DNA from: DATGIQ01 sp035295665
GTDB lineage: Bacteria > Planctomycetota > Planctomycetia > Gemmatales > Gemmataceae
DNA: 15,871 bases
Assembly: GCA_035295665.1 (NCBI GenBank)
Contig: DATGIQ010000429.1
Location: forward strand, 1-15,871
Direction of reading: 5' to 3'
Positions within the stretch are counted from its first letter, which is position 1, and every line of letters begins with the position of its first letter. The notes beneath the pieces are model-generated. The model ran no database searches and was not told the origin of the DNA. It saw only the letters and a program-made list of their open reading frames with translations. A program made the translations under genes and the position numbers. This document shows positions 1 to 6,151 of the stretch, one piece after another.

Positions 1-2
1 AG

Positions 3-1406
3 ATCGTGCTTCTCGATTTCTGGACGTTGTGCTGTATCAACTGCATCCACACGCTTCCCGACCTGGCCAAGCTGGAGAAAAAATATCCCAACGAACTGGT
101 CGTGATCGGTGTGCACTCAGCCAAATATGACAACGAAAAAAATTCCGAAAGTATCCGCAAGGCCATCCTGCGGTACGAGATTACGCATCCGGTGGCCAAC
201 GACGCCAACATGAAAATCTGGCAAGCCTATGGCGTGAACTCTTGGCCGACGCTTTACCTCGTGGATCCAGAAGGCTATCTTGTCGGCCGCGGCTCCGGTG
301 AAGGTCTGGGTGAAGCCGTCGACAGTGCCATCGCCAAGCTCATCAAAGAGCATCGGGCGAAAAAAACGCTGAAAGAGGGGACGCTGCGCTTCGACCTGGC
401 CCGTTCCCGAGAGCCCGGCAACCGTCCGCTCTTTTTTCCCGGCAAGATCCTGGCTGATGGCGTCGGCGGTCGGCTCTTCATTGCCGACAGCACCCACCAC
501 CGAATCGTGATCACCGATCTGGCGGGCCAGAAAATTGCCGTCTGTGGCACGGGTGATCCCGGCAAGTCCGACGGCAGCTTCGACCAGGCGAGCTTCAACG
601 ACCCACAAGGATTGGCATTACAGGGCGAAACGCTTTATGTGGCCGACCGCAAGAACCATCTGATCCGAGCACTCGATCTGAAAAACCATCACGTGAGGAC
701 GGTCGCCGGCAGCGGTGAAAAAGGAGAGGAGCGCCGTCGGGGTGGGGAAGCGCTCCGCGTTGGTCTGAATAGCCCGTGGGACCTTTATCTGCATGGGAAT
801 ACGCTCTTCATTGCCATGGCGGGACACCACCAGATCTGGACGCTCCAGCTGGATAAGGGCGTATTGGCTCCATACGCCGGCAATGGCCGGGAAAACATCA
901 ACGATGGACCGTTGAGCGAAGCCTGCTTTGCTCAGCCGAGCGGATTGACCAGCGACGGCACCATGCTCTACGTGGCTGACAGCGAAGTCAGCGCCATTCG
1001 CGCCGTGCCGCTGGACGGCAAGGGAGAGGTCAAAACGGTCGTCGGCGAGGGCCTGTTCGAGTTCGGCGACGTGGATGGTACCGGAAACCAGGTTCGCCTT
1101 CAGCATGCCCTTGGCGTGGCTTACTCTGGGGGCAAGCTGTATGTGGCCGATACGTACAATAGTAAAATCAAGGTCATCGATCCGCACAAGCGCTCGTGCA
1201 CCACGTTTTTTGGCGGCAAAGCGGACGGATGGCTGGCCGGGCCGGTCTTGAGCGAGCCAGCTGGCTTGAGCATTGCGGGCGACAAGATGTACATCGCCGA
1301 CACGAACAATCATCGCATCCGCGTCGTAGATCTGAAGTCCAAAGCAATCTCCACCGTGGAGCTGCATGGGATCGAGGCACCGAAGCTGGCCCAAGGCCCC
1401 AGGTGA
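3..1406 (+). CDS. Thioredoxin-like / NHL-repeat protein (NHLRC2-like), 5'-truncated by window edge
   Basis: The frame is open from the first bases, so the real start lies upstream; the GTG at 6 is internal. The visible protein begins inside a thioredoxin fold with the motif WTLCCINCIH, the CCINC signature of NHLRC2-type proteins. About 120 residues of thioredoxin-like sequence follow, including SWPTLYLVDPEG with the cis-Pro region. Six NHL repeats then form a beta-propeller; each carries a P-x-G/D-L-x-(8)-L-Y-V/I-A-D core, for example LYVADRKNHLIRALD and MYIADTNNHRIRVVD. The family is expected to act as a thiol oxidoreductase or thiol sensor tethered to a scaffold; its substrate is unknown. 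The TGA stop is 3 nt before the DsbD-type gene, so the two are almost certainly co-transcribed, which points to a shared redox role. Whether the protein is exported cannot be judged because the N terminus is missing. Confidence 0.9.
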   Translation: MVLLDFWTLCCINCIHTLPDLAKLEKKYPNELVVIGVHSAKYDNEKNSESIRKAILRYEITHPVANDANMKIWQAYGVNSWPTLYLVDPEGYLVGRGSGEGLGEAVDSAIAKLIKEHRAKKTLKEGTLRFDLARSREPGNRPLFFPGKILADGVGGRLFIADSTHHRIVITDLAGQKIAVCGTGDPGKSDGSFDQASFNDPQGLALQGETLYVADRKNHLIRALDLKNHHVRTVAGSGEKGEERRRGGEALRVGLNSPWDLYLHGNTLFIAMAGHHQIWTLQLDKGVLAPYAGNGRENINDGPLSEACFAQPSGLTSDGTMLYVADSEVSAIRAVPLDGKGEVKTVVGEGLFEFGDVDGTGNQVRLQHALGVAYSGGKLYVADTYNSKIKVIDPHKRSCTTFFGGKADGWLAGPVLSEPAGLSIAGDKMYIADTNNHRIRVVDLKSKAISTVELHGIEAPKLAQGPR

Positions 1407-1409
1407 GCT

Positions 1410-3707
1410 ATGCTGTCGATTGATTCGAAAACGTTCCCGAGCACGGCCCGGACGCTCGGTTTACGTCTGCTGTCCTGGTTCTGGCTGTTGAGCCTTCCGT
1501 TACTCGTGGCCGGGCAAGATGATCCGTTTGCCGGGGGCAACAAGGCAGCCGACAAGGTAGGGCAGGGGGCGAAAAAGGATCCCAGCGACCCCTTTGCCGG
1601 AGCCAACCAAACGAAGGACGCGGCCGCCGCCCCCAAGGATCGAACGATCGCCAAGGGAACATCCAAAGGGAAGCCGACGCCGATTGACGATCGCATCGAT
1701 TTTGAGATTACCCTGACACCGAACCAAGCCCGCCGCGGCGAAACCGTGCAACTGATGATCAAAGGGACTCCGCGGCCAGGATTTCACACCTATCCGCTGA
1801 CGCAGCGGTCCGCGAATCCGTTGCAGGATCCAAGTCAGCTTTCGACGATCAAATACGGCCAGGTACCCGGAATCCAGCCCCTCTGGCCGGTTGCGGAGAG
1901 CGATCCCCAATTCAAGCGCGAGGAGGGGTTAGGTTGGTTTCTGGAACATGACAACCCCTTCACGTGGAAACAAGACCTGCTGATCCTGCCCGATGCAGTG
2001 CCGGGCGCGAAAACAGTCCTCGTGACCATCAAGGCGCAAGCCTGCAATGCCAGCAATTGCGTCATCGGCGAGCCTCAGTTCGAAATCAAGCTCGATGTCA
2101 CCGCCGCTGACCCGGTGCCTCTGACGCCCGCACTCCAGGAGCGGATGAAAGCCAAACCGCCGGAACTGAAGATCATCCCGCCTCCCGATGCCCCGGCGGA
2201 GAAGAAAGCAGTCCCGCCTCCCCAAAAAGAAGCGCCGCCCAGCACTCCCACCTCGACGGCTTCCCAACGGGACGCGGCGGGGCTGATCGCTTTCGTCTTG
2301 CAGGGAATTGCATGGGGGGCGATCTCCCTGTTGACGCCGTGCGTTTTCCCGATGATCCCCATCACGGTCAGCTTCTTCCTCAAGCAGTCAGAGCAGAAAC
2401 ACCACAATCCGGTGCAGATGGCTCTGGTGTACAGCGCAACGATTGTGCTGGTGCTTACCGCCGGTGCGGTCCTGCTGCTCCAAGTCTTCCAGAAACTGAG
2501 CCAATTCTGGAGCACGAACCTCGTGCTGGGGATTCTCTTCCTGATCTTCGCCTTGAGTCTGTTCGGGATGTATGAGATCCGTTTGCCGGCCGGGCTCGCC
2601 AACTTCACTTCCGCCCGAGAGAGCCGCGGCGGTTTGGCCGGCACGATTTTCATGGCCCTGACGTTTACGATCATCAGCTTTACCTGCGTGGCCCCCTTCC
2701 TGGGCGGTTTCGCCGGCCTCGACGTGCAATCCCGGCCCTGGTACGAAATCCTCTTGGGCGGATTGGCTTTTTCCGGAACGTTCGCGGCTCCATTTTTCTT
2801 CCTGGCCCTCTTCCCAACCTTGTTGCGGCAAATGCCCAAGAGCGGGTCGTGGATGAACGCGATGAAGGTGGTCATGGGCTTTCTGGAGCTGGCGGCAGCC
2901 CTTAAATTTCTCCGGACGGCGGAGATCCTCCGATTCGCCAAGGCCGAATTCCTGACGTACGATTTTGTGCTGGGCATCTATGTCGCCCTCGCCTTGCTGT
3001 GTGGCTTGTATCTGCTCAATCTCTATCGCCTGCCGCATGATTACGAGGTTCCCGAACATCTCGGCGTCGTCCGCCTGCTGTTCAGTCTGGTGTTTCTGAG
3101 CCTGGCCTTTTACCTGGCTCCCGGGCTCCTGAAACAAGATAGCGGCGAACCCCAGCGGCCCCGCGGAACCGTATTCAAGTGGGTGGATGCGTTCCTCCTC
3201 CGCGATAAGCCGGAGGTCACGGCCGAGCAGTCAGCGGACGAAAACGGTTCTGGCACCAAAACGGTGCGATCGAAACGTCCTGTCTGGCTTGGCAACTTGG
3301 ACAAAGGACTCCAGCGTGCCGAGCAGGACAAACGCTACGTGTTTCTGAACTTTACGGGACTTGGCTGAACGAACTGCAGCTACAACGAGAACAGTGTGTT
3401 CTCGCAGCCAGCGATCGAGCAACTCCTGAACCAATACACCCTGGTGGAGCTCTACACCGATGTCGTGCCGCCGCAGCATCAGCCGACCACGAGCGCCGAT
3501 GAAAACCGTGACTTCTTGAGCAGGAGATTCGGTACCGCTCAGTTGCCGCTCTACGTCATTCTTAAGCCGCTCGGAGACGGCAGGTACGAGGAACTTGGCC
3601 GGTATGATGAAGGAAAAATCAACAAAACCGCTGCCTTCGCGGAATTCTTACGTCAGTACTTGGCGCCTCGGGGCGAGATTACCCACGCGAAAGTGGTTGG
3701 GGGCTAA
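1410..3707 (+). CDS. dsbD: DsbD-family thiol:disulfide interchange protein, predicted selenoprotein (Sec653)
   Basis: One 765-aa protein read through an in-frame TGA (codon 653). A signal peptide lies at about 1-36. A low-complexity stretch follows with two DPFAG motifs (38-42 and 60-64). The DsbD alpha-like immunoglobulin domain (about 92-230) has the Cys212/Cys217 pair (CNASNC). After a Pro-rich linker, the polytopic core (about 290-570) holds both transport cysteines, Cys311 in TPCVFPMIP and Cys426 in FTCVAPFLG. The C-terminal thioredoxin domain (about 625-760) reads YVFLNFTGLG-U-TNC-SYNENSVF, where family members have FTG-x-x-C-T-N-C; cis-Pro713 sits in AQLPLY. The role is to carry electrons from cytoplasmic thioredoxin across the membrane to envelope thiol proteins. 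Plain annotation would split it into 1410-3368 and a small ORF from 3396. The ATG is 3 nt after the upstream stop, inside AGGTGAGCTATG. Identity as DsbD is near certain; Sec insertion is inferred from the UGA position, conserved downstream sequence and the hairpin. sel genes are not in this window. Confidence 0.88.
3361..3411 (+). promoter_or_regulatory. Bacterial SECIS-like mRNA hairpin
   Basis: A perfect 7-bp stem, CGAGAAC (3386-3392) with GTTCTCG (3398-3404), closes the 5-nt loop AGTGT. The loop has G at its second position (3394), 26 nt after the last base of the UGA. Bacterial SECIS elements typically have a short apical stem, a G among the first two loop bases, and an apical loop roughly 16-37 nt past the UGA. 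A lower helix can also form: TTGGCTG (3361-3367) with CAGCCAG (3405-3411), ending in a G-U pair. It stacks directly on the 3' side of the upper stem and places the U and G of the UGA inside the helix, with an 18-nt bulge on the 5' side. That layout resembles E. coli fdhF. Recognition by SelB is inferred. Confidence 0.75.
3366..3368 (+). other. In-frame UGA, predicted selenocysteine codon
   Basis: TGA replaces the codon for the nucleophilic first cysteine of the thioredoxin CxxC (G-U-T-N-C). The second cysteine, Cys656 (TGC, 3375-3377), is intact. The frame continues without interruption to TAA at 3705-3707, and the translated tail matches a DsbD thioredoxin domain. A nonsense mutation or a TGC/TGT-to-TGA sequencing error would give the same codon. 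The adjacent hairpin makes recoding the better explanation. Confidence 0.82.
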
Positions 3708-3754
3708 AGTGGCGGCACAAACGTACCGTGGATAACAGGCACCACAAGGCGGAA

Positions 3755-4195
3755 TCATGAGGGTGGGGTTGGTCCCTGGATGGAGAATTTGCCCTCATAG
3801 CCCTTCTCCGGGGCGCCATCGACCATCTCGAAGATCCGTTGGCAAACACGCATTCCCGCTTCCAGTTTTACATCAAGCGGGCCCACGTTCCACATTTCGA
3901 GCGGCAGGGGACTGCCGGGATAGCCTTCATCCATCTTGTAGCCGAAGCCAGCGTGGATCGTAGGTGCGGTAACGTGAACGCCGATGTCCAGCCGAGCGAG
4001 ACTGCTCTGGCCTTCGACACGAGCGGCCAGCCAGGAACGATGGGGCAGCCAGATCATCTCGATGGTCCAGCTTAGCCGGAGAGTCTGGGAGCGGAAAATG
4101 TGTCCCGAACTGGGTATCTGAATGGGATCACTATAGCTCCGCCGCACGAACTCGAAGCCATAGTCAGGATTGGTGGGACAGACAACCGATTCCAC
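3755..4195 (-). pseudogene. dCTP deaminase-like protein, N-terminally short (likely remnant)
   Basis: 146 codons from a GTG. The C-terminal two thirds is recognisably a dCTP deaminase/dUTPase fold: LAARVEGQSSLARLDIGVHV, then TAPTIHAGFGY, PLPLEMWNVGP (the Glu equivalent to the catalytic Glu138 of E. coli Dcd), GMRVCQRIFEMV and the typical end QGPTPPS. Family members run about 170-200 aa and carry an N-terminal Q/N-x-x-S-x-D-LRLG region that is missing here. The frame is closed by TGA at 4237-4235. The GTG has GGAGG only one base upstream, which is too close. A better ribosome site (AAAGGAG) precedes ATG at 4220, but that ATG is in another frame and stops after 18 codons, so a frameshift or deletion has probably damaged the 5' end. 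The Arg usual before SSLARL is Gln. The gene converges on dsbD with a 47-bp gap. Family identity is fairly sure; function in dUMP supply is doubtful. Confidence 0.65.
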
Positions 4196-4288
4196 GCCTC
4201 CGATGTTCGGACGCTTCCATAGGACGGGCTCCTTTCATCGGGGTTTCAACGAGAAAGTGCCAGAGGCGCGTTTGCCCTTTGTGCCAAG

Positions 4289-4317
4289 GCACGGTCTTTG
4301 CTAAAAAGTCACCGTGC
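4289..4317. repeat. Inverted repeat in divergent intergenic region
   Basis: GCACGGT (4289-4295) and ACCGTGC (4311-4317) are perfect 7-bp arms separated by 15 nt. They lie between the dcd-like gene (- strand) and the WxPGxW gene (+ strand), 50 nt before the latter's start. No T-run follows, so it does not look like an intrinsic terminator. An operator or an mRNA leader hairpin is possible. Confidence 0.45.
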
Positions 4318-4366
4318 GTGCTCTGCATATTTTCCTGTGTTGCTGACCCAAGGATGAGGTTTTCCC

Positions 4367-5722
4367 ATGCGCACCTGCCTATTGGCTTTGGTTTCATGCG
4401 TGATCGGGCTTGCCTGGCTGGTTCTCTATGGCTCGGCCACGAAAGCAGCGGATGCTCCCCCACAAGGGGTCGAGGTATTAACGCGGGGTCCGGTGCACGA
4501 AGCGTTCGCCCAGGTGGCCGATGTCAATCCTGCACCCACGCCCGTGATACCCAGGCAGCCGCCCAATGCGATTGAGGAATTGCCGCCTGACCAACAGCCC
4601 CAAGGGGACAACATCCAGTGGATTCCTGGTTACTGGGCGTGGGACCAGGACCAATCCGATTTCGTCTGGGTCAGCGGGATCTGGCGTGCTCCTCCTCCCG
4701 ATCGGCAGTGGTTGCCCGGCCATTGGCAGCAAGTAGCGGGTGGCTGGCAGTGGGTCCAGGGGCTCTGGATGCCGCTGGGGCAAACGCAAGTGCCGATCGT
4801 GCCCCCACCGCCGCCGCCGCTCAACGCGGCTCCCAGCACACCGGCTCCGGATGCGACCAGTACTTATGTTCCCGGATGCTGGGTATATCAGGATACCCGG
4901 TATTTATGGCGTCCGGGCTTTTGGATCGCCGACCAGCCTGGCTGGGTGTGGATCCCGGCTCACTACTTTTGGACTCCTTCCGGCTGCATTTTCGTTGAGG
5001 GCTTCTGGGACTATCCTGTGGAAACCCGTGGCCTGCTCTTCGCCCCGGTCCGCATCGATCGCCGGCTGTTGACCCAGGTGAATTGGCGCTTCCAGCCACA
5101 CTTCGTCGTCCGGGCGGAGAATCTGTTGGCGACGCTCTTCGTCGGCCCTGCGGGGCGGCATTACTACTTCGGTGATTACTTCGGCCCAGCCTACCAGAAA
5201 CGCGGATACGTATTCTGGATGGACCGCCGTATTGACCGGCACAGCCCCGACCCGCTCTTCAGCTACTACCGCCATCGCCCGGATGGGGAACGCTGGGAGC
5301 GGAATATCCGCGATCTGCACGCGGCCTGGCACACCGGTCAAGGACCCTTGCCACCCCGGACCCTGACGCAACAAAACCAGGTCCTTCAGAATTACCGCCG
5401 CGAGCCGGCAGTGAACAAGACCGTCATCAACAACATGACCGTTGTCCATCCCTTGCCGCGCGTGGAATCGCCGGCTGTCAAACTCGGAGCGGTAACGAAG
5501 GAACAGCAGATGCAAGCACACCAATCGACGGAGTGGTACCGCCAAGTGCAACAGCAGCGGCAAGCGCACGAGGCCCAGTTCGTGGGGAAGGGTCCGACCC
5601 CGGTGGAACGATCCGCGGCGGTTCGAACGCTGCAAGTGCCGCAAGCTCCCCATCCGGCCCGCGTCGCGGTCAAGGCACCGCCTCCGCCGACGTTGCCCAA
5701 GCATGTCGAGAAACCACACTAA
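4367..5722 (+). CDS. Exported WxPGxW (YXWGXW-type) repeat protein
   Basis: 451 aa. The N terminus MRTCLLALVSCVIGLAWLVL, ending near AADA (residue 30), is a signal peptide, so the protein should be exported. Residues 85-216 carry about eight degenerate Trp-rich repeats: WIPGYW, WVSGIW, WLPGHW, WVQGLW, YVPGCW, WRPGFW, WIPAHYFW and FVEGFW. They are interrupted by a Pro-rich spacer near 143-160. A conserved middle region (about 220-330) is rich in aromatic and Arg residues, and the C-terminal tail is rich in Gln, Pro and Lys. The repeats match the YXWGXW/WXXGXW class, which is common in planctomycetes and proteobacteria and has no established biochemical function; a cell-envelope role is inferred. 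AAGGATGAGG lies just upstream of the ATG as ribosome binding site. The gene stands alone, divergent from the dcd-like gene. Confidence 0.85.
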   Translation: MRTCLLALVSCVIGLAWLVLYGSATKAADAPPQGVEVLTRGPVHEAFAQVADVNPAPTPVIPRQPPNAIEELPPDQQPQGDNIQWIPGYWAWDQDQSDFVWVSGIWRAPPPDRQWLPGHWQQVAGGWQWVQGLWMPLGQTQVPIVPPPPPPLNAAPSTPAPDATSTYVPGCWVYQDTRYLWRPGFWIADQPGWVWIPAHYFWTPSGCIFVEGFWDYPVETRGLLFAPVRIDRRLLTQVNWRFQPHFVVRAENLLATLFVGPAGRHYYFGDYFGPAYQKRGYVFWMDRRIDRHSPDPLFSYYRHRPDGERWERNIRDLHAAWHTGQGPLPPRTLTQQNQVLQNYRREPAVNKTVINNMTVVHPLPRVESPAVKLGAVTKEQQMQAHQSTEWYRQVQQQRQAHEAQFVGKGPTPVERSAAVRTLQVPQAPHPARVAVKAPPPPTLPKHVEKPH

Positions 5723-6015
5723 ACCGGAGCAGATATCGGAGCAGCGGTAGGATAACGACTCCATGCGGTTGCTTCCGGGACCGAGTGAAGGCGGAAGGAT
5801 CGCGGGTCCGCGCGCTGGGGAGCGACATTGCAAGCAGTCGTTTGCGACGGTAACTTGTGCGTCGGCTATCGGTGTCGAGAGCCGGGAGAGCGTTCGCCGG
5901 AACGATCGGCTTGAAGACCGGTGGAAGCGTGCAGCGACCGCGCAACGCAAACCATGCGAGCCAGGCCAAAAAGGAGAAGGATTTCTCTCCGAATTGCACA
6001 AAGGAGTCTACGCCA
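5723..6015. other. Intergenic region, nothing firm
   Basis: About 290 bp between the WxPGxW gene and the small ORF at 6016. A direct repeat CGGAGCAG occurs twice close together at its left end. ORFs that cross it in several frames resemble nothing, and I see no clear terminator, promoter or RNA gene. Confidence 0.4.
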
Positions 6016-6114
6016 ATGTCGGTCTGGAAGCATCTGAGCTTGGCAGGAATCTTGACCGTCATCGTGCGGCAGGAGCCGGCCCCGTTCGCCCACCGATGCC
6101 TGTGCCTCCGGTAG
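6016..6114 (+). CDS. Possible tiny secreted peptide or broken exported-protein gene
   Basis: A 32-codon ORF starts at ATG 6016 behind a strong ribosome site (AAAGGAG, 9 nt spacing). Its first 17 residues, MSVWKHLSLAGILTVIV, look like the start of a signal peptide. The remainder, RQEPAPFAHRCLCLR, looks unlike a mature exported protein. Shifting by one base after Val17 gives a small-residue, Pro-rich continuation (AGAGPVRPPMPVPPV) that would fit a cleavage site better. This may therefore be a frameshifted remnant of a short exported protein. It is convergent with the kinase gene, whose stop codon lies 38 bp further right. No family is recognised. Confidence 0.35.
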   Translation: MSVWKHLSLAGILTVIVRQEPAPFAHRCLCLR

Positions 6115-6151
6115 AACGAACTGGCCTACCGAGGTAAGCATTTCCACCCTC

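Noticed and set aside
2075..2977. 300-codon - strand ORF inside dsbD
   Set aside because: Shadow of a clear DsbD membrane domain on the + strand.
3396..3707. A separate 103-aa gene after the dsbD stop
   Set aside because: It is the in-frame C-terminal thioredoxin tail of dsbD; its GTG is an internal Val codon (663) with no ribosome site, and the TGA before it falls at the active-site Cys.
4235..4237. TGA before the dcd-like frame as a second selenocysteine codon
   Set aside because: The sequence upstream of it in that frame is not Dcd-like, no redox motif is involved and no SECIS-like hairpin was seen.
4904..6001. 365-codon - strand ORF
   Set aside because: Antisense shadow of the WxPGxW gene; Arg/Ser-rich, low-complexity translation with no recognisable domain.
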